DNA of 64,000 nucleotides from Cyathus striatus (lineage: Eukaryota; Basidiomycota; Agaricomycetes; Agaricales; Nidulariaceae): NCBI GenBank assembly GCA_025738555.1, contig JAOVFP010000002.1:2728001-2792000 (forward strand), written 5' to 3'. Within the stretch, counting starts at the first letter, position 1. Each line of letters starts with the position of its first letter. Position numbers and translations under genes: made by a program. Below the pieces are notes generated by a model. The model was not told the DNA's origin. It saw only the letters and a list, made by a program, of their open reading frames with translations, and made no database searches. This document shows positions 1-11,946 of this stretch, piece after piece.

Positions 1-370
1 GCAGAGAGAATTAAAATGAAGCAGGGAGACTGGGAATGAATCTAGGAGAGTTTTAATGAAGCAGTGAGACTAGGAACAAGCAGGGAGACTAGGAACATAG
101 CAGGGAGACTGAGAATGAAGCAAGGAGACTAGGAATGAAGCAGAGAGACAAGTAATAAATCAGGGAGATCTGTAACAAGGATGAGAGAGCATGATGAAAG
201 CAGCTAGAACAGCAACAAGCTTCAAAGAGCAGGAGAGAAGCATAGATACCAGAAAATAGACAGAGAGCTCAAGAATGAAGAAGAAAGACCAGCAACTAGG
301 TGGAAAGATTAGAAACAGATTGGGAATAAAGCAGAGAGAATCAATACAAATTAGGGAGAGAATGAACCAA
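1..370. repeat. Degenerate purine-rich minisatellite
   Basis: The first 370 bases are built from a drifting unit of about 19-20 bases whose clearest form is GCAGGGAGACTAGGAATGAA. Units are sharp in the first 180 bases and blur after that. No reading frame of interest is present. The repeat probably continues to the left of the window. Confidence 0.75.
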
Positions 371-527
371 ACAGATAGGTCAATAGCCTGTTGACAAGGC
401 TGAATATATATTTTTATAGCTTCGGAATGAGCTGGCCTAAAAATATAATTGTGGAGTTGTTAGAACCATATGGTGAAGGGCAATATGTTGGTACAATATC
501 TAATGAATCAAAAATGAATAGGAGTAG

Positions 528-1303
528 TGTTATATCTGTGTCTGGATACATTGTGCTGACATTACTGAATGTTCCCATGTGACCTTTCAGAACACCTGGA
601 CTGTTCCCAGAACATACCTGCTTTGGGTTTACACTTCCTGATGTTCCTGCCCGGGAATGTACCCAGAACCTGTCGGGTTTTCTATCAGGTATCCCAGATG
701 CATAGTTTCTCTTATGATGGCCTCACCATGTCATCATTATATTACTCCTCTCTTCCATTCCTACTTATACATTTCATTATGGCCTTTGTAGATTAGTTCC
801 TTATTCTTCATTCTGAGTGTGTCATTTGCACCCCTACTCCGCTTTGCCCAGCTTTTATATTCTACCTATCCCTTTGACTTACTCTTAGTATTATACTTCT
901 ACATTTGTACCTACAGGTTCCTACTTAGTATAAGTAGTCTTCCAGATGTAATAGGTAGTCTTCAGTATTCGTATAAACCTCATACACTTCTTCTTACTTC
1001 TAAGTTCTGAAACCCACTCCAGGTTTTCCTTTGGGTTTCTCTCCCACTGCCTAGTGTAGTGGCAAAGCCTTCTCTTATACTCTGGAACATCTTCCTTTGT
1101 TGACTATTGTCTTCCTCGAAATACAAACCATTCCCTGGGGATATCCAGGCAGTGCAGCACACAAGCTGAAGCCACAGTTCTTTCTGCACTCCCACTCTAT
1201 GTTTCCATACCTGTACTCACTTCGGGTTTCTGTTACAGTTCTCCCATGCCCTCTGGGTGTCTTCACATTTGTTTCCCAGTAGGAAGGGAATTGGTACATA
1301 ACA
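528..1303. mobile_element. Solo LTR, copy 1, with 5-bp target duplication
   Basis: This 776-bp block starts TGTTATATCTGTG and ends GGTACATAACA, so it has TGTTAT..ATAACA ends. It is flanked on both sides by AGTAG, a perfect 5-bp target-site duplication. A second copy in the opposite orientation lies at 2781-3535, a 5'-truncated copy at 5734-6324 and a short piece at 2406-2585. No coding sequence is attached, so this is a solo LTR left after recombination. Reading frames inside it are conserved only as shadows of the repeat. Confidence 0.85.
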
Positions 1304-2405
1304 AGTAGTGATGACAATATTAATGGATGACATGCAGATCTGCCACTTAAGTTCAACCCTGTGTGCTGAACAAAATGCAAAAATGGTTTCTCAGTATAAG
1401 CACTTCTTCATATCACATTATGAAGTAAATTATATACATTTATCATACAGGTACTGAGCTTACTAAAAATTGCTTGTTGTCATTTTTATTTAATATATTG
1501 CCTATGGGTACATATGGGTTACAGGTTCTGAAAGGCTAACCCATATCCATACCTGTGACCTGTGCAGGTATGGTGTGCCCTTGACATTGCCTACCCTCCA
1601 CCACATCATCAAAGAATCATATTCAATTCATCAGGCTCCAGCCAAAATCCATTTCATGTACAGGACTGATACTTTTCAATTTTTGTAGCCATCTAGTATC
1701 AGGAATGACTCAGGTGTTGAAGTGGTCTTGAAGATGCCTGAAGTTGAGGTAGGGAGGACAAGGATGAGCTACTACAAAGCCTACAAGATCAGTGGGATCA
1801 TATCATTGGGAGGGTGCAAGCCCTCCAAATCTGGATATATCTGTATTTGTTTGTTTGATCTGTAAATTGTAAGATGTGAGGAAAATCTCACTTATTCATC
1901 AAAAACATGTAACATACATTGCTTTGCAATGCACATTAAAGGGCAAGCTTGACAAATCCTAGTTTTTGTTATTTCATTTTTATACATAATAATAAGTTTA
2001 CTTGTTTGATACTCATTCAGGAGTTGCTGACACCTGGATCAGCAAAAACCTTGCTTGGATAGGAAATTTACTTTCACATTTCTTGTTAGGAGACAGAAAC
2101 CTTTTTATTGATTACTTGTGCATTATTTTATTGATTTACTTTCATTCTAAAACCCCTTGCTTCATTTTAATTACACTATCTTCATTATAATATTTTCCTT
2201 TGTTTTACTAGCTGCAACTAGCTGTTACAGTGTTTCCACAGTTATGCACTCATTTTAGTAGCTCCCACTTTATTGTAATTATTCAAAAATGACAGAATCA
2301 AGGGTGAATGTATGTAAACACTTTATAAGGGAGTTATGTATGTGGCAGTTGCCTAGTAAGTATCCAATAAGTAGCATGTGAAGTGGTTATGGAAAAGTAC
2401 ATAAA
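1304..2405. other. AT-rich stretch without a recognisable gene
   Basis: I see only short open frames and AT-rich sequence. A GGGTTA/ACCCATA-rich patch near 1510-1570 resembles one near 8240-8400, so both may come from the same old repeat. Nothing here can be assigned to a gene. Confidence 0.5.
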
Positions 2406-2585
2406 TGTTATATCCATGTCCAGATATACTGTGCCAATGTTACTGAAGGTTCCCATGTGACCTTCCAACACACCCAGTCTGTTCCCAGAATGTACCTGCT
2501 ATGGGTTTACACTTCCTGATGTTCCCACCTGGGTTCCTACCTGAAACCCATCAGGTTTTCCTTTGGGTATCTGTTATATCCCATA
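2406..2585. mobile_element. 5' fragment of the same LTR family
   Basis: The segment opens TGTTATATCCATGTCC and follows the first 180 or so bases of the LTR at 528-1303 (fracture points such as GTTCCCATGTGACCTT and GTTTACACTTCCTGATGTTCC are shared). It then stops matching. No second end and no target duplication were found, so it is a truncated copy in the same orientation as copy 1. Confidence 0.65.
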
Positions 2586-2780
2586 TCACTTACCTCTGGA
2601 CTCTTAGTCCTGTACTTCACCTTTCCCTTTGCTTACTCTGAACATTGCCTATTTCATTAGTATTACATATTGCTTACTGTACATAGATTACTCTCATTTC
2701 CTTTCTTCTGTTCTACTGAGTCATCCCCTCAGTTATTGTAGTATACATTCATAGTGAGTCACTTATCATTCTTAAGTGCA

Positions 2781-3535
2781 TGTTATGTACCAATTCCCTT
2801 CCTACTGGGAAACGAATGCGAAGACACCCAGAGGGCTTCGGAGAACTATAACGGAAACCCAAAGTGGGTACGGGTATGGGAACGGGAGCGGAAGTGCAGA
2901 AGTGAACTGTGGCTTCAGCATATGTGCTGTGCCGCCTGGATATCCCCAGGGAATGGTTCTTATTTCGAGGAAGACAATATTCAACAGAGGAAGACGTTCC
3001 AGAGTATAAGAGAGGGCTTTGCCACTACACCAGGCAGTGGGAGAGAAACCCGAAGGAAAACCTGGAGCAGGTTTTGGAACTTAGAGTAGGAAGAAAGTGT
3101 ACAGAGTTGATACCAATACTGAAGACTACTTAGTACATTTGGAAGACTATTTATATGTACTAGTAAGACATAGATACTAATCTGGAGACAGAATACTAAG
3201 TGTAAGTAAACAAAATAAAGACTGGGCAAAGAGGAGTAGTGGCACAAATGACGTGCTCAGAATGAAGAATAAGAAACTAAACTACATTGACCATAATGAA
3301 ACATACAAGTAAGAATGGAAGAGAGGAGTAATGGTATAATGATGTGGTGAGGCTGTCATAAGAGAAACTACGTATCCGAAGTATCTGATAGAAAACCCAA
3401 TGGGTTCCAGGTATGTTCCCAGGCAGGAACGTTGGGAAGTGTAAACCCAAAGCGGGTACATTCCGGGAACGGACTGGGTATGTTAGAAGGTCACATGGGA
3501 ATGTCGGCACAATGTATCCAGACATGGATATAACA
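2781..3535. mobile_element. Solo LTR, copy 2, inverted, with 5-bp target duplication
   Basis: This 755-bp block begins TGTTATGTACCAATTCCC and ends GACATGGATATAACA. It is the reverse complement of the family seen at 528-1303. It is flanked by GTGCA on both sides, a perfect 5-bp target-site duplication different from that of copy 1, so the two copies inserted independently. No internal element remains between its ends and any neighbour. Confidence 0.85.
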
Positions 3536-3886
3536 GTGCACTACTATCTGTTTCACTTTACATCGCCATACATGCTCACTTCTCTGACACATTTTATTAT
3601 GTTTAATTAGTTATAGTCTTCATTCTACATACACCTACCCTGACCGTACTTCTCTGCTGGCCTTGGCCAGCGGCCTTTACTTACTCTGAGTCTCTAGTAT
3701 TTAAGTAGCACTTGATTTGTACTTAGTCTTCAGTTTCATATTGAACTATGTCCTCACCCTCTTGTCTGACTTGAGTTACACCTCTCGTCTTTTCTGTCTT
3801 TTGTCTTCTCCAAAGGGCTTTCCCTTACTCCAAAATCCAGGACCAGGAATCCCAGGGGCACAGCACATAAGCTGAAGCCAAAGTCC

Positions 3887-3996
3887 TACCCTCTGAGTTC
3901 TCATTCTCTGTCTTCATCTCATACTCACCCCTTGTTTCTCCATAGTCACCCCCTCGTACTCCACTGCCAAGTCAGGCTAGGGGCACGGTCATGACA
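3887..3996. repeat. 110-bp direct repeat, left copy
   Basis: About 110 bases ending GGGGCACGGTCATGACA recur at 5625-5733 with the same orientation and roughly 85-90 percent identity by eye. The two copies bracket the Ty3/gypsy integrase relic. They may be the 3' ends of that element's two LTRs, since they end in a CA dinucleotide, but no full LTR could be delimited. Confidence 0.55.
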
Positions 3997-4025
3997 CATC
4001 CTCACTACCCAACCCCTAGACACTG

Positions 4026-5432
4026 TTGCATCCATCCACCTTTGCAATCCCACTAATTGTTGGTCTGTCAGTCCAGATAGCTTACTCTGCCTTGACAACC
4101 AGATCTATGTCTCAGATGATGATTCTCTCTGCCTTCCTGTTGTCCAGTACAAACATGACCATTTACTCACCAGACATCCTGGTCAGAACAAGACCTTGGA
4201 TAATATTCAATAAGAATATACTTGGCCTGGACTCTGTACTTATGTCAAGGATTATTGTAAGTCTTGCACCATCTGCTTATGGTCTAAACCACAGCATCAC
4301 CATCCCTATGGTACCTTGAAGCAACTCCCTATCCTGGAGTGCCCATGGCACTCTATATCTATAGACTTCATTGAAATGCTTTCCATCTCTGGATTTGATA
4401 AGTACAATTCAACCCTAGTTATTGTTGACTGCCTTAGCAAGCAAGCTATATTCATCCCTTGCCATAACACCATCACCTCTGCCCAGCTTGCTAAGCTCTT
4501 TGTCATGCATGTATTCTCTAAGCACTGTGTTCTCAGCCATGTTACATCTGATCATGGTTCGGAGTTTGTCTCCCACTTCTTCTGGTCTCTGGGTAAGATT
4601 CTCGACATCAACTTGCACTTTACCTCCAGATATCATCCAGAAGGTGATGGACAAACTGAATGCATCAACCAGGTCTTAGAGCAGCACCTTTGCATTTACT
4701 GCAATTACCAGCAGGACAACTGGGCTGATCTCCTCCCCATCACTGAGTTCATGTATAACAATACACTGAGCTTGACCACTAATATGACTCCTTTCTTCAC
4801 CAATAAGGGTTATCATCCACAGATCACAGTCTACCCTGAATGCAATGTTACCTCTGTTCATGCTAGGGATTATGCCATGGATCTCCAGGAACTTCATGAA
4901 AATCTTAAGGCCAAAATAGCACTTGCTCAGAAGCACTATCAGGTCAGAGCAGACAACTGTCGCTTGCCTGCCCTGGAGTTCAAAGTTGGAACCAAAGCCT
5001 TCATCCATGCTAAGTTCTTCAACACCACTTGCTCTTCCAAGAAATTGGCTGAAAAGTATTATGGTCCTTTCGAGATCATTGCTGAAACTGGCTCCCACTC
5101 CTGCACCCTTAGACTCCCTTCCAATTTCTGAGCTGTACACCCTGTATTCCATGTTTCTATGCTTGAGCCTGCAGTCAAAAACAATATCCCTGGTTGAGAG
5201 ATACCTCTGCCTCCCCCTGTGGAAATTGACAGAGATATTGAGTTCGAGATCAGTGAGATCTGTAACTCCAAGCTGGATCACCAGTTCAAGAAATGCCCTC
5301 TTCATTACTTAGTCTGATGGACTGGTTATGAAGGAACCGATGAAGAACTCACTTGATTGGCTGCCACCAAAGTAGAACATGCTACAGAGCTCAGAGGAAT
5401 TTCACACTCATTATTCCAATAAGCCCAATCCT
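4026..5432 (+). mobile_element. Ty3/gypsy (chromovirus) integrase with chromodomain, relic
   Basis: The open frame 4316-5131 encodes a retroviral-type integrase core with the catalytic D-D-E triad in the contexts SIDFIEML, VTSDHGSEF and HPEGDGQTE. After a stop, the same frame continues with HPVFHVSMLEP (GPY/F-like tail). It then enters a chromodomain-like stretch with YLV, WTGYEGTDEELT and the LAA..VEHATEL tail. Four TGA stops interrupt the C-terminal part. Three sit where Arg is expected, which implies CGA to TGA. One sits at a Trp, which implies TGG to TGA. Gag, protease, reverse transcriptase and RNase H are absent, so the element is dead. The upstream frame from 4026 is a weak continuation toward the zinc-binding region of the integrase. 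Confidence 0.85.
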
Positions 5433-5624
5433 TCTACTCCTGTTACATAGACTTTCTCCATTTATATCTTTGTTTCTCTGTTATAGTTTATTGTATATCC
5501 ATATCTGTCTTCTTGACCAAAGGTTGAAGATTGATGCTTCTCCAGACACTGCTTGCATGATGACCACTACATATAATAAGCATAGCTGATTCATCACTTT
5601 GCATACTTAACAAGGTGGGCTGAG

Positions 5625-5733
5625 TACCCCCTGAGTTCTTGTTCTCTGCTTTTGTCTCATACTCACCCCTCACTTCTCCATAGTCACCCCTCATACTCTG
5701 CTGCCAAGTCAGGCTAGGGGCACAGTCATGACA
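5625..5733. repeat. 110-bp direct repeat, right copy
   Basis: This is the second copy of the repeat at 3887-3996, ending GGGGCACAGTCATGACA. Immediately after it the sequence switches to the interior of the TGTTAT..ATAACA LTR family. The junction therefore marks one element lying inside or against another. Confidence 0.55.
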
Positions 5734-6324
5734 GTATCTCGGATATGTACTTTCTCTTATGACAGCCTCACTGTGTCATTGTAGTATTACTCCTCTCTTC
5801 CATTCTCACTTATACATTTCATTATGGTCAATGTAGTTTAGTTCTTTATTCTTCATTCTGAGCATGTCATTTGCACCCCTACTCCACTTTGCCCAGTCTT
5901 TATATTTTACCCATCCCTTTGACTTGGTCTTAGTATTATACTTCTACATTCATATATAGTCTTCCAGATGTACTAGCAGTCTTTAGTATTTGTATCAACT
6001 CTGTACACTTCTTCCCACTCCCAAAGTCCAAAACCTGCTCTGGGTTTTCCTTCAGGTTTCTCTCTCACTGCCTAGTGTAGTGGCAAAGCCTCTTCTCATA
6101 CTCTGGAACATTTCCTTTCATTGTATATCATCTGCTGTGAAATACAAACCATTCCCTGGAGATATCCAGGTAGCACAGCACATATGCTGAAGCCATGGTT
6201 TATTCCTGCACTTCTGCTCTATTTTTCCACACCCATACTCACTTCAGGTTTCTGTTATAGTTCTCCCATGCCTTCCAGGCATCTTTGCATCCACTTCCTA
6301 GTAGGAGGGAATTGGTACATAACA
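5734..6324. mobile_element. 5'-truncated LTR, copy 3
   Basis: The block enters the LTR family at the point matching about base 688 of copy 1 and runs in the same orientation to the canonical end GGTACATAACA. The left part of the LTR is missing. The copy is more diverged from copy 1 than copy 2 is, mostly by transitions, as judged by eye. Confidence 0.75.
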
Positions 6325-6457
6325 ATAAAAGAATTTATAGTAATTTGATATCCAGGCTATCCAAATGAGCATAATTTATGTGAGGTTTGATACAGTAACA
6401 TTTTGTAAAATTGTGTTCCATGCATGGTGCATGACAACTCAAAAAGAGGTAGGTACT

Positions 6458-6672
6458 GACTAGTGCACTGTGCATGCACAGCCACTACACATTTTGGGTC
6501 ACCAGAGTCACTGACTAACATTCCATAGAAGCACAGCCACCATGCATTTTGTGTCCCCAGAGCTGCTGACTAACACACCATGCATACACAGCCACTATGC
6601 ATTTTGGATCCCCAGAGCCTGCTGACTAATGCACCATGCATGCACAGCCACTATGCATTTTGGATCACTAAT
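6458..6672. repeat. Tandem repeat, four units of about 55 bp
   Basis: Four consecutive units begin GACTA and share CACAGCCACTATGCATTTTGG followed by a CCCCAGAG..GCT segment. The first unit is the most diverged and the last is cut short. The array also contains repeated ATGCAT and TGCATGCA palindromes. No coding potential is evident. Confidence 0.75.
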
Positions 6673-8429
6673 GCAAACAAATAGGGGGAGCAAGCTGCCC
6701 CAATCAAATTATTTGGAAGGAAATGAAGGTCAACAGAGGGAATATTCAGACCCAAATTTCAAATTTCAGACCATAAGTCAATGAACCATATCTTATCTGA
6801 CACTTGTAGCTCAAAAATAAAGAATTCATATTGAACATTCCCTGCATCTAGCATTAACATTTTAGTTGGTAGCTTCAGAAATAGAGAATATTGACTATTA
6901 CAAGCTAAAATGGCAACCACAAAAATGAGTGCAATACCAATATTATGTAACACACATTAGTAGCATGTTTCATGTTGTGTTGACATTCACTCTCAGTTTG
7001 AAAACCTAATTCCATCAAGTATCTGACCTCATATTTCACAGAGATATACTTAATATGTGCTAATATGTGCTACTAACATTATTCAAGCAGAATATGACAG
7101 ATGATTGAGATGACAAGTGGTGAGAAAGTATTAATTCCTAAGAAATCTCACATGCATAGTCAAAATGACAGCAGGAAGAATTGATGAATGCACTGCAATG
7201 TTACCTTTGCAGACTAGATAGTAGGAATGGAGCTGACCCCATTGCCAACATTGAGAATGAGGCACTTAAAGTTGAAAGTAACAGTAATGAGGATGCCAAA
7301 GACTTACAGTATGAATCAGACTATTATGACAATATGATTTAATTACTTACATGTACTTAAAATCATTATATTATTATAATTAAGACACATCATGGCAGAT
7401 AGAACCACAGAGTAATGTAGAAAGCCAAGATTATGCATCTGACTGCTATGCATTCATGGTTTTCACAGTTTTGGGTGGCTGTGTACTTAGTCAGTGGCTG
7501 TGTCCTCTTACAGTAATTGCCCCTCCTCAATATTATTCTCAGGCTGTAAGCATACCAAGTACTATATCTTACTACTGTTCTTTGTTGTCTCATTGTTCCC
7601 TCCACCAGCATTTCATGTGATAGTTGGAAAGGGTACTACTGCTTAATCCACCTCCACTGATTAATACACCAATGACCACACCACACCTCACAAACATCCA
7701 CATAGTGGACTGCCATATTACACTGCAAAACAATGTGATGAATGATTACATGGTATATTCATTGTTTGGTTGAGTTGTCCTTTTTTTCTGTGGAGATTTT
7801 TTGGGAGATTGGTGTGCAAATCAACATTGAGTGCAAACCTGGCATGAAACAGAAGTTTGTGAATAATAGAACTCTGTAGTGAGTTGATCATGTGCATATA
7901 TTCCTTGTGATGAATGCAAGTCAATACTGGAATGGACAAGAAAGTTGTATTGCATTCCCTGCATGATACCACCAAGTAAAGTAAGATTAATACCATCATG
8001 GTTGATATTGTGATGGGCTTGCTCATTGCCATTTTTTGAAGATGCAGAAGCTTGCCAAATCTCTAGAGGAATAAGGCTGGCAGGTTGGTATATTGCAGGT
8101 ATAAATTTCGCTTTTTTCTTATCTTTAAGCCATGCTAAATATAAAGGTATTTGAGTTGAAAATCTGAGACTAATGATAAAACAAACCTTGAGCTTTGGGA
8201 CCTCCCTTATTAATTATGTTGAAAATATGGTCTAGATTAGTAGTACTAGGGAATAGCACAGGTAACCCCCAGGTGTATTGAATGTGACCTGCACCCATAC
8301 CCACACTAACCTGTACCCATGGGAAAGGGTATGGGTCTTGCACAGGTATTGAACCCTGCAGGTAACCCAGGGGTTTTCACACAATAAAATGCACTTTACA
8401 ACATATAACAAAAGAATCATTAGATACTA
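6673..8429. other. AT-rich stretch without a recognisable gene
   Basis: The stretch contains only short open frames, for example 7718-8032 on the minus strand, with no motif I recognise. Base composition is AT-rich and CpG-poor like the neighbouring transposon relics, so it is probably more eroded repeat sequence. Confidence 0.5.
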
Positions 8430-8621
8430 TAGCAGTCGGCACAATAAGAGGGGAGTAAAATACTAAGGTATTGTATTGATTTTCCTACTGCTTATATATC
8501 TATACAGTAACTAGAACTATCTACAATGTACTGATACTCTAGTCTACAACCTTCTACAATATTCTGATATGTTCTACAGTCTTCATGAACTAACTGTAAT
8601 ATTCAAGGAATATCTACAACA
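8430..8621 (-). mobile_element. Ty1/copia LTR part next to a polypurine tract
   Basis: On the minus strand the RNase H relic is followed by a polypurine tract (CAGGGGGAG) and directly by TGTTGTAGATATTCC, the expected start of a 3' LTR. A TATATAAG box lies further along. The far end of the LTR could not be placed with certainty, so the 8430 limit is approximate. Confidence 0.6.
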
Positions 8622-9295
8622 CTCCCCCTGAGTTGGATATTACATCAATTCCATAAGTTAATTCTTGGTGTAACAGGTGCAAGAGTCCTTTGGTGAATAA
8701 GTCTGCTAAGTTCTTGCATGATGGGATATACATGAGTGTTAGAGTTCTGGCTTTGATGTGGTCTCATAAGAAATGTAACAAAATATCAATGTGTTTAGTT
8801 CTTGTGTGAAACATTGCAATTGCTGCCTGATTGTCTGAATATATCATTGACAGTGTGGGTTGGTCTATTCCAAGTTCCAAGAATAGGGAGCAGTATCAAA
8901 GTACCTGTTTTGCAGAATGAACTGCAGCAGTATATTCTGCTTCCACTGTTGAAAGAGCAGTAGTTGTCTGCTTTTTCACACTCCATGTGACAGTGCCTCC
9001 TCCTAATAGGAAAACATAGCCACTGATGGACTTTCAGTGTAAATTTGATGCCCAGTCAGCATCCAAATAGATTGACAATTCATGTGTCCAATCTTCTTCT
9101 GTACTGCCATAAGTTAATTGATGCTGGTGCATACCCTTGAGATATCAGAATATTCTTTTAACAGCAGTTCAGTGCATTGCCTTCAGACTCTTCATAAATT
9201 GTGCTAACTTATGCACTGCATATGTTATGTCTGGATGAGTACCTATAGAAATATAATTCACATAAGGAGGTACCATAAAAAATTCAGAAAGAATA
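8622..9295 (-). mobile_element. Ty1/copia RNase H fragment, decayed
   Basis: Read on the minus strand, this segment encodes the RNase H end of a copia polyprotein. The order is LDADWASNL, SISGYVFLLGGGTVTWSVKKQ, TALSTVEAEYTAA, YSDNQAAIA and HTRTKHIDI. All are hallmarks of the family. At least three in-frame TGA stops fall at positions where Arg or Trp is expected, again the pattern of C-to-T decay. The rest of the polyprotein is missing. The element truncates the helicase relic that begins at 9297. Confidence 0.85.
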
Positions 9296-9296
9296 G

Positions 9297-11206
9297 TCAA
9301 GCTAGAAAAACAAAATACTTACACTGTTGAGGGTCTCCTATAAAACATACCTTGCAAAGGGTTTTCATGTCTGAAAAAATAGGAATATAGCTGCCAATCT
9401 CAATCTGACTAGCTTCATCAACAATCAGAGTGTTAAGTGGAACTATTGGAAGGATATCCTTGTGAACAGTGGCATTTGATAGCATATCAAGAGTAGAAAG
9501 CATTACTGAACAATTTCTGAACTGCAAGCATGCAGAATGCAATTTATTTGAGGTAATAACATATGACTGTATGTTTTCATCAAGATGATCATGCCTATGA
9601 TCATTGAAGGTCATAATGACATAATTATAAATATAAATGAAGCTACCTACCAATTCTCTTTGAAATCCTTTGATACAATAAGTCTCCAAGAGGTGAATTT
9701 AATAGAGAGGAGCTTTTCAGCAATATTCTTTACTGCAACATTTGACTTTGCAACTAGCTATATCCCCCTATAGCCCATAAGGTCTGCCTTCTGAACAAAA
9801 GCAGCAATAACAGAAGTTTTTCCTGTTCCAGGAGGGCCTTGAATTAAAACCAGCCTATGAGAATCATCTGAAGATATCATGATGTCAATAGCCTTCTGCT
9901 GTGAGGCATTTAGATGAGCTAGGTTGTTTTTAATCTCTGAAGGAAAAGTAAGACTTCCAGGAGGTTGCACAATAGCTTTAGCCCAATCCTCTGGCCAAAT
10001 GAAACCACCATCTGAAGTTGGAAACCAAATATTCTGAATCCACAGAGAGTCATTAAGCAGGTTATATTCACCTTGTAGGATGCAGAGAAGAATCATATCT
10101 CTTCTGGCCTCTGCTATTGTGGGATCATCATGTCTGATTACTCTCACATCTATGGATGTGATGTTAGAGAAATCATGGTCTATAGTTACACTTCCCATAC
10201 ATCCAGCAGTACTTGCAATCCTACCACACTGAACAATCTCCCCATTCTGTCCATTCATCTGTATATGTACAATCTATAGTGAGAGTGAATATCAAAGACC
10301 TTATCAAATAATAAAACACATATGTCATTCCCATGGAATTGATTATTAAAGCTGGGTGATAATAAGCCCACTTTCCCATTGCTGCCAAATTGTGTAGCTA
10401 CGTCATGATATGCTTTTTCCTTGGGCTTGATTAGGTCCAGGTGATGGTGATCCTCTGTAACCTTGGAGATCATCAAGATCATCTTCAACAGAAGAAGGAT
10501 TAACATAACAGTTACGCAGTTGAACTTGGGCACATACCTCTGAGGTGAGATTTATGGTGTGTATCCTTTTAGCATTTGCAAGTGTAACCTCTGCATTCCC
10601 ATATCCTGCTAGAAACTGCAAGACCCACACACACAAGCCCAAATCTGTGAAACAGTTGTGGTCGGTCTTGTCATAGACTGGGTTATGAAAAACATCAAGG
10701 ATATTTTCCTCAATGATCTTGACAGTGTCTCCAATGGCTTTGTGGATTGCAGTCAAAGGCTTGTGATTGACCTGTGAGCAGGCAGATTGAATGTCAAATG
10801 CATTTACAACATGGAGGTTAATCGAAGATAGAGACATGGATAGCGGCACCATATCAAAAGCATATCAATCACCTGTAGATCAACAAAGAATATGTTCTTG
10901 TAAAATAGCATGTCCTTGTTCAGCTTCTTTAGAGGGAGGCTTTTGTGTATTCTTCTTGCAGTTAAATTATGGAGGGGAGAATTCCACTATATAGCAATTT
11001 TTGTCATCAGCTATTGCAAGTGCCACAAGACAGCCTTGTGCATCGTATCCTGGGGATAATCCCAGAGGCCTTGGGTGATCAAAAACATCCAGCAGCACTG
11101 GTTCACACGCAAGTTTGATGTCTTGTATCGTGGTGATAAGGATCTGGGCAAGACTATACTCCCCATTGATCATATTCTGGAACAGCTTTATAACGGGACG
11201 TGTCAT
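9297..11206 (-). pseudogene. SF1 (UPF1/DNA2-like) helicase relic 1, 5' and central part
   Basis: Several minus-strand blocks in order encode parts of a superfamily 1 helicase. The N-terminal region of unknown fold lies at about 10403-11206. The block at 9758-10258 ends in the Walker A motif GPPGTGKT. The block at 9297-9689 carries the Walker B box LIVDEASQIEIG and the following FIGDPQQC (motif III). The SF1 core should continue with motifs IV to VI, but the sequence passes into a copia fragment instead. The blocks are in different frames and some separations may be introns. With the 3' half missing, I read it as a dead copy. Fungal genomes often carry many such P-loop helicase genes of unknown role. 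Relic 2 at 12048-13330 belongs to the same family. Confidence 0.7.
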
Positions 11207-11630
11207 ATCTGGTCAAGAACTGAACTAGATGGCGGAGCAATATGCAAGGAAAGAGTAGAGATGCAGAAGCCACATAAGTGCAAGAGCTTTATCGATACAG
11301 TAATCTAATTAAACACTGCCTTATGGCTTTGTTCCTGAGGTGGGGCAAACAGTTGTGTCACATGGTTTCGAGTAATGAAAGGTTACAATAGGGGAATTCA
11401 AATATGGCTGTTTTGTAGTGTCGATACAGATCAGTCGGTACAACACTGCCAAAAAAGTCATTGAAAATTCAAACAGAGCGTCAAAACTTTCATGCTCTTT
11501 GCATTTTCCTTCTTTTTACTTACAGATATCGCTACAATTTAGAGAATTGAGTTGCTATTGAGCTACTCATTGTTTATATCTATTATATTTAATTTTTTTA
11601 TGGGCACGATGAAAGTCTATGGGTAAGTAG

Positions 11631-11946
11631 TACTGGAGACTTTCGACCGATTGTTCGGCGATTTTTCAGCGTGACACAAAAGTTCATTTATTGTTCTGTT
11701 CACCTCCCGGTTTGAAGCATGACTAGCATAAAATTTGTTCGCATCTCACGGTGATCATAAAAAATTTCCACAATCTAGGAAGACTTTGAAGGGAAATTAG
11801 ACCATTCTAATGTAACAGAGCACTTGTATTTTGTGAAAAATCATTGAAGTTTTTCGGAAAAAAAAATCAGTCTTTTAGTTTCACAGAACCTTTGTTCGCG
11901 GCTGCCTGTGATGTGTGACCGAACAATCGGTCGAAAGTCTCCAGTA
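11631..11946. mobile_element. MITE, 316 bp, 28-bp exact terminal inverted repeats
   Basis: The bases 11631-11658 (TACTGGAGACTTTCGACCGA and the next eight) are the exact reverse complement of 11919-11946. Each end carries TA, so the element is best read as CTGGAGAC..GTCTCCAG with a TA target duplication, as in Tc1/mariner-like elements. The interior is AT-rich, without an open frame, so it cannot encode a transposase. It sits between two helicase relics. Confidence 0.85.

Noticed and set aside
569..1380. Several 60-100 codon frames in the first kilobase
   Set aside because: They are shadows of the LTR family and recur in the other LTR copies with the same breaks.
3887..5733. Complete LTR element around the chromovirus integrase
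   Set aside because: Only the 110-bp repeat ends are found. No full LTRs, primer-binding site or gag-pol, so the element limits cannot be set.
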